Shown here: piece after piece, positions 8,091 to 16,827 of the stretch
Layout of the letters: the number at the start of each line of letters is the position of its first letter
Position numbering within the stretch: the first letter of the stretch is position 1
Source of the DNA: Bradyrhizobium sp.
GTDB lineage: Bacteria > Pseudomonadota > Alphaproteobacteria > Rhizobiales > Xanthobacteraceae
Assembly: GCF_004799445.1 (NCBI RefSeq)
Contig: NZ_SSNA01000123.1
Span: forward strand, 1-64,000
Direction of reading: 5' to 3'
DNA length: 64,000 nt
Notes under the pieces: model-generated
Databases searched by the model: none
Told to the model about the DNA's origin: nothing
The model's input: only the letters and a program-made list of their open reading frames with translations
Translations under genes and position numbers: made by a program

Positions 8091-9137
8091 ATGATCGGAC
8101 ACCACGCATTTCGTGGAATGAAGGCGCTTGCGTTCGCGCTGGTCTTCACCACCGGCATCACGGCCGCGCAGGCCGACACCAAAATCAAGCTGGTCCTGAA
8201 CTGGAAATACGAGGGGCCGCAGGGCATGTTCTTCCTCGCCCAGGATCGCGGCTACTTCAAGCAGGCCGGCCTCGACGTCACCTTCGACCAGGGCAACGGA
8301 TCCGGCGCCGCGGTGCCGCAGGTCGCCAATGGCGCCTATGACATGGGCTTCGGCGACATCAATGCGCTGATCGAGCTGGCTGCGAAGAAGCCGGACGAGG
8401 CGCCGATCGGCGTGTTCATGCTCTATAACCGCCCGCCCTTCACGGTGGCGGTCAAGGCCGACAGCCCGATCAAGACGCCGGCTGATTTCGTCGGCCGCAA
8501 ACTTGGAGGCGCGGCCAATGACGGCGCGCTGAAGCTGTTTCCGGCGCTGTGCGCAACGGCCAAGATCGATTGCGCCAAGGTCGAGATCGTCAACATGCAG
8601 CCCAGCCTGCGCGAGCAGATGCTGATGCAGGGTCAGGTCGATGGCGTGTTCGGCTACGTCACCACCATCCGCTTCAGCGCACGGCTGATCGGCGTCGACC
8701 CCGACAAGGACCTGCGCTTCATCAAATTCGGCGACTACGGCATGGACCTTTACTCCAACGCCATCATCGTCTCGCGCAAGTTCGCCAAGGAACATCCCGA
8801 GGCCGTCAAGGGCTTCCTGGCCGCGCTCAACCACGGCATCAAGGACGCGATGGCCGATCGCCAGGCCGCGATCGATGCGGTTTCCGCGCGCGAGCCGCTG
8901 ATCAAGCCCGCGATCGAACGGGCGCGGCTGGATGCCACGCTGGCCGACGAGATGACCCATCCCGAAATTGCAAGGATCGGCATCGGCGACATCAGCGACG
9001 ACCGGATGGCGAAGGCGATCGATATCCTGGTCCAGGCCAAGGAACTGCCGCGCACTCCGACCGTCGCCGAAATCTTCGACCGCAGTTTCCTGCCTCCGGC
9101 CAGCGAGCGCCCGACGGCGATCCAGCCGGCGATGTGA
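8091..9137 (+). CDS. ABC transporter substrate-binding protein, NMT1/THI5-like (SsuA/TauA superfamily)
   Basis: This 348-residue protein has a signal peptide (KALAFALVFTTGITAAQA). The mature part opens with KIKLVLNWKYEGPQGMFFLAQ, the pattern of NMT1/THI5-like solute receptors for pyrimidines, sulfonates and related compounds. DMGFGDINALIEL and GRKLGGAANDGALKLFP are family-like. The ATG at 8091 has CAGGA about 8 bp upstream; the ATG at 8118 is an alternative that would also give a signal peptide. It is the first gene of a five-gene unit with its own ATPase and permease (11426-13035). The ligand is unknown. The neighbouring cyclic amidohydrolase suggests a ring amide or pyrimidine-like compound. 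Confidence 0.9.
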   Translation: MIGHHAFRGMKALAFALVFTTGITAAQADTKIKLVLNWKYEGPQGMFFLAQDRGYFKQAGLDVTFDQGNGSGAAVPQVANGAYDMGFGDINALIELAAKKPDEAPIGVFMLYNRPPFTVAVKADSPIKTPADFVGRKLGGAANDGALKLFPALCATAKIDCAKVEIVNMQPSLREQMLMQGQVDGVFGYVTTIRFSARLIGVDPDKDLRFIKFGDYGMDLYSNAIIVSRKFAKEHPEAVKGFLAALNHGIKDAMADRQAAIDAVSAREPLIKPAIERARLDATLADEMTHPEIARIGIGDISDDRMAKAIDILVQAKELPRTPTVAEIFDRSFLPPASERPTAIQPAM

Positions 9138-9183
9138 CGCGGGATCTGCGTTTCCAGTTCTTCAAACCAGCACGGACGAATCC

Positions 9184-9978
9184 ATGAATCTTTCGCTTGA
9201 AAATCGCGTCGCGCTCATCACCGGCCCGGCCAAGGGCATGGGCGCTTCCATCACGCATGCGTTCGCCGCCGAAGGCTGCAAGCTGGCGCTGGTGGGAAGG
9301 GATACCGCGGCCATCGAGCCGGTCGCCGCGGAAGTCAAAGCCGGCGGCGGCATGGCGATCGTCATCCCCTGCGATCTCACCGATGCAAAACAGTGCGAAG
9401 AGGCCGTCGAAGAGAGCAGGGCCCAATTCGGCGGCCGCCTCGACATCCTCGTCAATGTCGCCGGCGGCTCGGGCCCGATCGGCAAGACCGGTGTGCAAAC
9501 CACCCCGGAGGAATTCGACGAGATCGTCACCCTCAACATGAACGGATGCTTCCACACCATGCGCGCGGCGCTGCCGACCATGATCGAGCAGCGCTACGGC
9601 AAGGTCGTCAATGTCGGCGGCACCTTCGGCATGCGCGGGCGTGCCGGGCGCGTGGCCTATTCGGCCTCGAAATGGGGCCTGCGCGGCATCACCAAGAGCT
9701 TTGCGCTTGAGGTCGGGCAATACAACATCAACGTCAACTGCGTGGCGCCCGGCATGGTCGACGGCCCGCGCTTCCGCGACAAGGTCTGCCGCGACATGGC
9801 GCAGAAGCTCGGCATCTCCGAAGCGGAGGCCGCCGAACGCCACGCCGCCGACTACGCGCTCAAGCGCGTCACCGTCGATGCCGACGTCGCCAATGCCTGC
9901 CTGTTCCTCGCCAGCGACGTCTCGCGCCAGATCACCGGTGTCGACCTGCCGGTCGATGGCGGCTGGGCGATGTTGTGA
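9184..9978 (+). CDS. Short-chain dehydrogenase/reductase
   Basis: This 264-residue classical SDR has the dinucleotide-binding TGPAKGMG (13-20), the NVAGG motif (91-95), and the active-site pair Tyr159 and Lys163 in YSASK. The conserved NCVAPGMV segment follows, and the protein ends with the usual DGGWAML. The residue expected to be the catalytic Ser, about 13 before Tyr, falls in NVGGTFG, so Ser appears replaced by Gly146/Thr147. Thr can sometimes substitute. It is the second gene of the operon, 46 bp after the binding protein, and its stop nearly abuts the amidohydrolase. It probably oxidises or reduces an intermediate of the same pathway. Confidence 0.92.
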   Translation: MNLSLENRVALITGPAKGMGASITHAFAAEGCKLALVGRDTAAIEPVAAEVKAGGGMAIVIPCDLTDAKQCEEAVEESRAQFGGRLDILVNVAGGSGPIGKTGVQTTPEEFDEIVTLNMNGCFHTMRAALPTMIEQRYGKVVNVGGTFGMRGRAGRVAYSASKWGLRGITKSFALEVGQYNINVNCVAPGMVDGPRFRDKVCRDMAQKLGISEAEAAERHAADYALKRVTVDADVANACLFLASDVSRQITGVDLPVDGGWAML

Positions 9979-9992
9979 CGGAGGCAGGCGCC

Positions 9993-11429
9993 ATGTCGGA
10001 GACGGTGGATCTTGTGATCAGCGGCGGCACGGTCGTATCGCCGGACGCGAGCTACCCCGCCAGCGTCGCCATCAAGAACGGTCTGATCCATGCCGTCGGC
10101 GCACCGGAGGCGATGCCGCCGAGCCGCGAGATACTGGACGCGACCGGGCTCCATATCCTGCCCGGGGCGATCGACGTTCACGTGCATTTTCGTGATCCCG
10201 GCTATCCCCAGAAGGAAGATTTTGCCAGCGGCACGGCGGCCGCGGCGTTCGGCGGCGTCACCACGGTGTTCGACATGCCGAACACGTTGCCGACCGTGGG
10301 CACACCGGAAGCCCTTGCCGACAAGCACCGGATCGCGGCCGGGAAGGCCTATGTCGATTACGGCCTCTACGCCGTGCTGGGCGAGGACAGCATCCAGCAT
10401 GTCGGCGCCCTGATCGACGGTGGCATCATCGGCTTTAAGCTGTACATGGGCAACACGTTCGGCCGCATCCCCTCACCCTCGACCGGCGCGATGCTGGAGG
10501 CTTTCGAAGTGGTGGCGCCGACCGGCAAGCGGATCTCGCTGCATGCCGAGACCAATTCGATCATGGAGCGGCGGGAGCAGCGGCTGCGCGCCGCCGGCCG
10601 CACCGAGGCGATCGCGCATCTGGACGCGCGGCCGGCGGTGGTTGCCATCGAGGCAGTGGCGCGCGCGGCGATACTTTCCGAATGGACCGGCGCCCGCATC
10701 CACGTGCTGCATATCTCCTCGGCCGCCGAACTGCGGCCACTGGCCGAGGCCAAGGCACGCGGCGTCGACATCACCGGAGAGACCTGCCCGCATTATCTGC
10801 TGCTGTCCGAGAAGGACTACCAGAAATTCGGCGGCGTCATCCGCGTCAACCCGCCGGTGCGCGAGACTGCCAACCAGCTGCCGCTGTGGACGGCACTGCT
10901 GGATGGAACGATCGACATCATCGCCACCGACCATGCGCCGCATGCGCCGGACGAAAAGACCCGCGCCGACATCTGGACGGTCGATTGCGGATTTTCGGGG
11001 GTCGAGACGCAGATGCCCTTGATGCTGACCGAGGTCGACCGAGGCCGCGCCACCATTCAGGACTATGTGCGATGGAGCGCGGAGAAGCCTGCGAAAATCT
11101 GGGGTCTCTACCCCCGCAAGGGCACGCTGACGGTGGGCTCGGACGCCGACATCGCCATTGTCGATCTTAATCGCGAATGGACCATCGACGACGCCCAGAT
11201 CCAGTCGCGATCGAAGATTTCGCCGTGGCACGGCCGCCAGGCGACCGCGCTGCCGATCCACACCATCGTGCGCGGACGCTTCGTGATGAAGCACCGCACC
11301 TTGCAGGAGAACGCGCGCGGCAGCGGCCGCTCGGTTCATGCGATCCAGACCATGCCTCCGGCCGCGCCGCGCAATACCGCGACCACGATGGCCGCCATTA
11401 CCGCTCCGAGAGCAGGTGCGGTCCGATGA
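9993..11429 (+). CDS. Dihydroorotase/hydantoinase-family cyclic amidohydrolase
   Basis: This 478-residue member of the amidohydrolase superfamily opens rings such as dihydroorotate, hydantoin, dihydropyrimidine or allantoin. Metal-site residues are visible: His63 and His65 in DVHVHFRDPG, the carbamylated Lys149 in GFKLYMGN, His184 (SLHAET), His240 (HVLHISS) and Asp313 (IIATDHAPH). A 40-residue low-complexity C-terminal tail is unusual. The ATG at 9993 was chosen because GGAGG sits 8 bp upstream; a GTG at 9975 overlaps the SDR stop. The transport and SDR context argues for catabolism rather than pyrimidine biosynthesis. It overlaps the ATPase gene by ATGA. Confidence 0.9.
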   Translation: MSETVDLVISGGTVVSPDASYPASVAIKNGLIHAVGAPEAMPPSREILDATGLHILPGAIDVHVHFRDPGYPQKEDFASGTAAAAFGGVTTVFDMPNTLPTVGTPEALADKHRIAAGKAYVDYGLYAVLGEDSIQHVGALIDGGIIGFKLYMGNTFGRIPSPSTGAMLEAFEVVAPTGKRISLHAETNSIMERREQRLRAAGRTEAIAHLDARPAVVAIEAVARAAILSEWTGARIHVLHISSAAELRPLAEAKARGVDITGETCPHYLLLSEKDYQKFGGVIRVNPPVRETANQLPLWTALLDGTIDIIATDHAPHAPDEKTRADIWTVDCGFSGVETQMPLMLTEVDRGRATIQDYVRWSAEKPAKIWGLYPRKGTLTVGSDADIAIVDLNREWTIDDAQIQSRSKISPWHGRQATALPIHTIVRGRFVMKHRTLQENARGSGRSVHAIQTMPPAAPRNTATTMAAITAPRAGAVR

Positions 11430-12262
11430 ACGCTTCGCCAGCAAAGCCTGCACCATCGGGCAATGTGATCGACCTGGAAAAGGTCAGGGTCACGTTCGGC
11501 GGCGACAAGAATCAGGTCACGGCGCTGGCGGAGACATCGTTGCGCATTGCGCATGGCGAGTTCGTGGCCTTGGTCGGCCCTTCCGGTTGCGGCAAGTCGA
11601 CCATCCTCAAGCTTGTCGCGGGAACGCTGACGGCCTCGCAAGGCTATGTGTTCGTCGCCGGCCGCGAGATCGGCGCCGACCATGTGCGGATCGGCATGGC
11701 GTTCCAAAACCCGACCCTGCTGCCGTGGCTGAACATCCGCGACAACGTCATGCTGCCGCTCAAGATCGTGCCGCCGTTCAAGCAGGCCTTCGCGGAAAAG
11801 CGCAAATCCGAATATCGCGACCGCGTCGAGGCCTCGCTGGCGCGCGTCGGGCTGGCCGGTTTTGGCGAGAAATTTCCCTGGCAATTGTCCGGCGGCATGC
11901 AGCAGCGGGCGTCATTATGCCGGGCGCTGATTCATGACCCCACCCTGCTCTTGCTCGACGAGCCGTTCGGCGCCCTCGACCAGTTCACGCGCGAGGAATT
12001 GTGGGAGATCATGCAGAACCTCTGGATCGAAAAGCAGCCCACCGTGCTGCTGGTGACCCACGACCTCAAGGAGGCGGCCTATCTCGCGTCGCGGATCTGC
12101 GTCATGCAGGCGCGTCCGGGCCGGATCGTCGACGACAGCGTGGTTCCGTTCGACCGGCCTCGCACCATTGACGTGTCTTTCGCGCCTGAGTTTGTCTCGC
12201 TGACGCAGCGGCTGCGTGAACGCATCGTTGCCGCCCGCGCCGTTCAGGAGGCCGCGTCATGA
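11426..12262 (+). CDS. ABC transporter ATPase (SsuB/TauB type)
   Basis: This 278-residue nucleotide-binding subunit has Walker A GPSGCGKST, the Q-loop FQNPTLLPW, the signature LSGGMQQRASL, Walker B LLLLDEP with the D-loop GALD, and H-loop LVTHD. It energises import of the ligand bound by the receptor at 8091. The start codon overlaps the stop of the amidohydrolase (ATGA) and its stop overlaps the permease start in the same way, which indicates translational coupling. Confidence 0.95.
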   Translation: MNASPAKPAPSGNVIDLEKVRVTFGGDKNQVTALAETSLRIAHGEFVALVGPSGCGKSTILKLVAGTLTASQGYVFVAGREIGADHVRIGMAFQNPTLLPWLNIRDNVMLPLKIVPPFKQAFAEKRKSEYRDRVEASLARVGLAGFGEKFPWQLSGGMQQRASLCRALIHDPTLLLLDEPFGALDQFTREELWEIMQNLWIEKQPTVLLVTHDLKEAAYLASRICVMQARPGRIVDDSVVPFDRPRTIDVSFAPEFVSLTQRLRERIVAARAVQEAAS

Positions 12263-13035
12263 GCGAAACCCTGCGGCGCCGCATCCTGTCGACGACCTGC
12301 ATCATCGGTTTTTTCGTGGCCTGGGAGCTGTTATGTCTCCTGTTCCATGTCTCGGAGATCGTATTGCCGCGGCCGAGCCAGATTCTCGCGACACTCTGGA
12401 CCCGCTTTCCCGCGATCTGGCCGCACGCTTTGCAGACGCTTTATACGACGCTGGTCGGATTTGGCCTCGGCATCGTGATCGGCATTCTGCTCGGCATGCT
12501 GATCGGCTCCTCGCGGCTGGCCTACGATGTCGCCTATCCGATGCTGGTCGGGTTCTCATCGATTCCGAAAGTGGCCGTGGTGCCGATCTTCGTGCTGTGG
12601 TTCGGCGCCGGCACGGTGCCGGCCGTGCTGACCGCCATGATCATGTGCATCTTCCCGATCGTGGTGAATGTCGCGACCGGGTTGGCTGCGACCGAGCCGG
12701 AATTGCAGGACGTGATGAAGACGCTGCGGGCCACGAAAATGGAAATCCTCTGGAATGTCGGCCTGCCGCGGACCATGCCGTATTTCTTCGCCTCGCTGAA
12801 GGTCGCAGCGACGCTGGCCTTTGTCGGCACGGTGATCTCCGAGACCGTTGCCTCCAACCGCGGCATCGGCAATCTGATGATGATCGCCAGCTCGAGTTTC
12901 GACGTGCCGCTGGTGTTCGCCGGCCTGTTCATCCTGGCCGCGCTTGGCGTTGCGCTCTATGTCATCTTCTCGCTGATCGAGAGCCGCGTCACCGGCTGGG
13001 CGGTGCGCAGCAACAATTTTGCAGCCGGCGGCTAG
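12259..13035 (+). CDS. ABC transporter permease (SsuC/TauC type)
   Basis: This 258-residue inner-membrane protein has about six transmembrane segments, beginning with IIGFFVAWELLCLLF. The cytoplasmic coupling loop (AATEPELQDVMKTLRATK) carries the BPD_transp_1 pattern. It forms the channel of the importer with the ATPase it overlaps by ATGA. It is the last gene of the operon. The following 156 bp have no strong terminator. Confidence 0.95.
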   Translation: MSETLRRRILSTTCIIGFFVAWELLCLLFHVSEIVLPRPSQILATLWTRFPAIWPHALQTLYTTLVGFGLGIVIGILLGMLIGSSRLAYDVAYPMLVGFSSIPKVAVVPIFVLWFGAGTVPAVLTAMIMCIFPIVVNVATGLAATEPELQDVMKTLRATKMEILWNVGLPRTMPYFFASLKVAATLAFVGTVISETVASNRGIGNLMMIASSSFDVPLVFAGLFILAALGVALYVIFSLIESRVTGWAVRSNNFAAGG

Positions 13036-13191
13036 CAGCAGCGTCGCGCGGCCGCCCATCGTGCCGGTCAGTCGCGGCAACACATCCCTCCAAGTCCCTG
13101 CTACTCAAGCCTTTTCTGCTCATATAGAATCACCTACAGATTGCTGAATCGAGACAATTTGCTGGATATTGAGACCATTGGAATCTCACCG

Positions 13192-15135
13192 ATGAGCCGT
13201 CGTGAGCGCCGGGCCGCCGCCAAGAAGGCCGGAGTCGGCCTGACTGCGCCCGGGGCAGGTACCGTCGGCAGGCTCTATGATGTCGGCCTTGGCCACATGC
13301 AGGCGGGACGGCATCTCGACGCTCAGCTTTGCTGCCAGCAAGCCCTTGCATCGGATCCCAATCACGCGGACACCCTGCACCTTATGGGTCTTCTGTCGCT
13401 CCACGCCCGACAATACGACCATGCGCTGGAGTGGATATCTCGTGCGATCAGGCAGGAACCGAAAGCGGTTTATCTGACCAGTCTCGGCTCCACGCTCGTG
13501 AACCAGGGGCGGAGTGACGAGGCGCTCAACGCGTTCGATAAGGCGGTGCAACTCAAACCGCTTGACGCGGATTTATGGAGAAATCTCGGTGCCGTCCTCA
13601 TCGAGGTGAAGCGCCCGGCGGACGCGATCCTGAGCTTTCAGCACGCGCTCAAACTCAATCCTCGCCATTGGGACGCGGCAAACATGGTCGCGCTTCTCCT
13701 CTATCAATCGGAGAGATTCGAACACGCCCTCCCCTACTACAATCTGTGCGACGAGCTTGAGCCCAACCACTTCCAGACGCTGTATATGCGTGCGCTCACT
13801 CTGCAAAAACTGGGAAGGCTCGACGAAGCTCTCGCCGACAACAAGCGGGCGTTGGCGCTCGATCCGACCAACGCAGACACCTACGGCAATATCGGCCACG
13901 TCCTGATGTCGTCCGATCGGAACGAAGAGGCATTATCGTGGTTCGACCGGAGCCTCGAACTCCAGCCGAACTCCGCCGCAACCCTCATGAACAAGGCGAT
14001 CGCGCTCGCAGCAATGCGCCGTTTCGCTGAAGCTGTGTCATGGTACGATCGGAGCCTCGCACTTCAGCCGAACTCCGCCTTAACCCTCACCAACAAGGCG
14101 ATCGCACTCGCTGAACTTCGCCACTTTGATGAAGCTTTCGCGGTTTATCATCAAGCAAGGGCAATCGATCCCTGCAATGCCGTGGCCGATTGGAATTTGG
14201 CCCTGCTTCAACTGCTCACCGGGAATTTCGAGGCTGGTTGGGCCGGGCGCGAGGCGCGCTGGAAGATTCCGGCCCTTTCGGCCTACTACCCAAAGCTTGC
14301 GCAGCCGATGTGGCTTGGGAAAGAGCCCATCGAAGGCAAGACAATCCTTATCAATGTTGACGAAGGACTGGGCGATACGATTCAGTTTGCGCGCTACGTC
14401 CCCATGGTCGCCGAGCTGGGCGCGCGCGTCATTCTGGCCGTGCAAGAACCTTTACGCCCGCTGTTATCGGAACTCCCCGGTGTCTCTCAATGCCTCGCCT
14501 TTACGGCCAGTGAGCTGCCGGCGTTCGACACCTATTGCTCGATCTCTAGTCTGCCGCTCGCCTTTGGGACGAGACTTGAGACGATCCCCTCCGCGATCCC
14601 CTATTTGCCCGCACCTGCGGAGTGCCGCTTGCAAGCCTGGGAGGACCGGCTCGGTCCTCACGAAAAGTTACGGATTGGCCTCGTCTGGTCCGGCAACCCG
14701 CGACATGACAACGACCACAACCGCTCGATTCCGCTTCGCCTGCTGACCGATATCCTGGATGTGGATGCGACTTTTGTCAGTCTGCAGAAGGACCCGAGAC
14801 CTGACGACAAGGCGATCCTCCTGGAACGGACTGAAATCATAGATCTCACCGCTCACCTCACCGATTTCGCAGAAACCGCGGCCCTTGTTTCGTGCCTCGA
14901 TCTGGTGATCTCGGTGGATACCAGCGTCGTCCACCTCGCCGGTGCGCTGGGGCGTCCGACCTGGATCTTTTTGCCTTACAGGCCCGATTGGCGTTGGCTG
15001 CTCGGTCGCGACGACAGCCCCTGGTATCCGACGGTGCGGCTGTTCAGGCAGAGCGAAACCCGTGAATATGGGAGCGTTCTCGATCGGGTGCGGACGGCGC
15101 TGCATGCGACGATTTCCGCAAGGAAGGCTCGTTGA
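13192..15135 (+). CDS. TPR-repeat protein with glycosyltransferase-9-like C-terminal domain
   Basis: This protein has 647 residues. The N-terminal two thirds holds about nine to ten tetratricopeptide repeats of 34 residues (for example DALNAFDKAVQLKPLDADLW and EALADNKRALALDPTNADTY). The C-terminal part (from about AGWAGREARWKIP) has a Rossmann-like fold with NVDEGLGDTIQFARYVP, IGLVWSGNP and DTSVVHLAGALGRPTWIFLP, resembling heptosyltransferase/GT9 domains. Such TPR-GT proteins are common in Bradyrhizobium; activity is unproven. Two neighbouring repeats are nearly identical in DNA (13939-14040 and 14041-14142), a recent one-TPR duplication. The start is uncertain: ATG 13192, or TTG 13141. Confidence 0.82.
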   Translation: MSRRERRAAAKKAGVGLTAPGAGTVGRLYDVGLGHMQAGRHLDAQLCCQQALASDPNHADTLHLMGLLSLHARQYDHALEWISRAIRQEPKAVYLTSLGSTLVNQGRSDEALNAFDKAVQLKPLDADLWRNLGAVLIEVKRPADAILSFQHALKLNPRHWDAANMVALLLYQSERFEHALPYYNLCDELEPNHFQTLYMRALTLQKLGRLDEALADNKRALALDPTNADTYGNIGHVLMSSDRNEEALSWFDRSLELQPNSAATLMNKAIALAAMRRFAEAVSWYDRSLALQPNSALTLTNKAIALAELRHFDEAFAVYHQARAIDPCNAVADWNLALLQLLTGNFEAGWAGREARWKIPALSAYYPKLAQPMWLGKEPIEGKTILINVDEGLGDTIQFARYVPMVAELGARVILAVQEPLRPLLSELPGVSQCLAFTASELPAFDTYCSISSLPLAFGTRLETIPSAIPYLPAPAECRLQAWEDRLGPHEKLRIGLVWSGNPRHDNDHNRSIPLRLLTDILDVDATFVSLQKDPRPDDKAILLERTEIIDLTAHLTDFAETAALVSCLDLVISVDTSVVHLAGALGRPTWIFLPYRPDWRWLLGRDDSPWYPTVRLFRQSETREYGSVLDRVRTALHATISARKAR

Positions 15136-15159
15136 TCACCTTGCTGGCCTCCCCGACTG

Positions 15160-16008
15160 TCAGCGGGCCGAAATCTTCTCCAGCACCGGCAACAGGTGTT
15201 TCATGAACTCCGGCGGGTTCTCGCTCATCGGGAAATGGCCGAGGCCCTTCATGATGGTCACCTCGCTGCCCTTGATGCTCTTCGCCACCGCGAGCGTTTC
15301 CTCCGGCGTGCAGGAATAGTCGTATTCGCCGGAGAGAAGAAACAATGGACAGCGCCGCGTATCGATCTGCCCGACGCGCCCCCTGATATCGCCGTCGAGC
15401 TTGTAGAAGTGGAGATCGCCCTTGAACACGCCGGGGCCGCCTTGCATGTAATGCCAGAGCGTTTCCCAGCGTCCCTCCTCCGGCGCGTCGGGCCCGACCA
15501 GTCCGGAGACGATCGCCGCGCAGACCTCGCCGCCATGAACGTCGGGCCGGTGCAGGAAGTTCAGATCGTAATAGGGATCGACATGCGCGCCGGCCTGCAA
15601 TCCGATGATGGCGCGGAAGCGTTCGGGATGTTCGAGCGCCAGATGCAGCGCGATGCGTCCGCCGATCGAGCACCCGATCAGGATCGGCCGGTCCAGTTCG
15701 AGCGCGGCCATGACCTCGAGGACCATGGTGGTGTATTGCGCCGAGGTGAGCTGATATTCCTCGTTGTGCCAGCCCGGCGGCGGCGACGACTTGCCATGCC
15801 AGGGCATGTCGAAGGCGATGACGCGGTGGCGGCGCGTGATCCGTTCATCGTTCATCAGCGCGCGATATTGCCGGCCATCGGAGCCGGCGGTGTGCAGGCA
15901 CAGCAGCGGCGCGCCCTGACCGGCTTCCTCGACATAGATGCGATGTTTCCGCCCGAACAGATCGATCTGCATATAGCGGCCGGTGATCGGCTCGAATCGC
16001 GCCGTCAT
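15160..16008 (-). CDS. Alpha/beta hydrolase
   Basis: This 282-residue cytoplasmic hydrolase has the oxyanion-loop region LCLHTAGSDGRQ, the nucleophile elbow GCSIGG (Ser in GxSxG), a late acid in SGEYDYSC and the catalytic His in GLGHFP. It begins MTARFEPITG. The start overlaps the stop of the SCP2-like gene upstream by ATGA, so the two are translated together. The substrate is unknown; meta-cleavage-product hydrolases and carboxylesterases share this fold. It converges with the TPR gene, with only 24 bp between stops. Confidence 0.88.
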   Translation of the reverse strand: MTARFEPITGRYMQIDLFGRKHRIYVEEAGQGAPLLCLHTAGSDGRQYRALMNDERITRRHRVIAFDMPWHGKSSPPPGWHNEEYQLTSAQYTTMVLEVMAALELDRPILIGCSIGGRIALHLALEHPERFRAIIGLQAGAHVDPYYDLNFLHRPDVHGGEVCAAIVSGLVGPDAPEEGRWETLWHYMQGGPGVFKGDLHFYKLDGDIRGRVGQIDTRRCPLFLLSGEYDYSCTPEETLAVAKSIKGSEVTIMKGLGHFPMSENPPEFMKHLLPVLEKISAR

Positions 16009-16373
16009 GCCTCGGCCCCGGCTTGCCGCAACTTGGCGAGCGCCTCCTTGAAATAACGAAGGTTGGCCATGAAGATCTGAAGGTTGCCTTCCGCTTTCAG
16101 GACGCGCCGCTTGATCAGCGCCATCAGGTCGTTGGAGCCGGGCGGCGGCCGCTGGCTCCAGAATTTTTTCCACTCCGCTTCGCTCGCGCGCAGCGCAAAG
16201 GATGACGAGGGCATGACAAACGGCCCCGAGGTCACCGATACGATCCTGCCCTCGAAGATCGAAATCAGCCAGGCGGACTGGCCGGATTCCAGAAGGAAGC
16301 TGGTGGTGAGAAACCGTCCGCGCCGGACCAGCGCCGCATCGCCATTGACCCGCGCCATCAGCGCCTCGATCAT
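16005..16373 (-). CDS. SCP2-like sterol/lipid-binding-domain protein
   Basis: This 122-residue protein looks like a single SCP2-type domain: MIEALMARVNGDAALVRRGRF, then a beta-sheet region, then SNDLMALIKRRVLKAEGNLQ and a C-terminal helix. SCP2 domains bind acyl or polycyclic hydrophobic ligands. The ATG at 16373 has GGGGAGG at ideal distance, so the longer start at 16400 was rejected. It is coupled by ATGA to the hydrolase, suggesting that it presents or sequesters a hydrophobic substrate for that enzyme. Confidence 0.7.
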   Translation of the reverse strand: MIEALMARVNGDAALVRRGRFLTTSFLLESGQSAWLISIFEGRIVSVTSGPFVMPSSSFALRASEAEWKKFWSQRPPPGSNDLMALIKRRVLKAEGNLQIFMANLRYFKEALAKLRQAGAEA

Positions 16374-16827
16374 GTTCGCCTCCCCGTGCAGATTCGGCAC
16401 ACTTGCCGTTCGCCGCGGTCTTTGCCGCCTGCCCGCATGATGGAGGGAATGGCCGCGGCGTCAATCGCCCCTGTCGTGGAAGCCTGCCTTCGCTGTCGCC
16501 GCGCTGGCTTTGGCGAATCATCCGCTCGCTAGAGCCAGGCACACACCAGTGCCAAATTGGCCACGCAGGCCGCCAATAACGCGACGGACAGCGTGATATG
16601 CACGCGCTCGCAGGAGGTTTGCAGGATCGTTGTCATGGCGGGCGAAAACATCGGGCGATTCTGGCCGGGGAGTCTCGCACGATATTTTTGGCCTGATTCA
16701 GGACTCGTTTACGACTCAGGGACTCCCGCCAGGGACGCCCCCAGCCCCCCGATTGCCGCCAAACGCCCGGCCCGGGTTGCAACCCGGAACGGCCTGGTGC
16801 GTTAGGGTTTTCTAGCGGAGCCAAACC
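16374..16827. other. Divergent intergenic region with one candidate small ORF
   Basis: These 454 bp separate the minus-strand SCP2/hydrolase pair from a plus-strand hypothetical gene and should contain both promoters. A 35-codon membrane-peptide frame lies at 16529-16636 on the minus strand. Nothing else was recognised. Confidence 0.55.
16529..16636 (-). CDS. Candidate 35-aa single-span membrane peptide
   Basis: The frame starts MTTILQTSCERVHITL and continues with the hydrophobic segment SVALLAACVANLALVCAWL up to the stop. It has the profile of a small bitopic membrane protein. There is no clear Shine-Dalgarno before the ATG at 16636, so it may be spurious. Conservation of the frame in related genomes would decide. 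Confidence 0.35.
   Translation of the reverse strand: MTTILQTSCERVHITLSVALLAACVANLALVCAWL

Noticed and set aside
8968..9183. Upstream extension of the SDR gene into the binding-protein gene
   Set aside because: It overlaps the binding-protein coding sequence in another frame and is Arg/Ser-rich. The SDR fold begins at the ATG at 9184.
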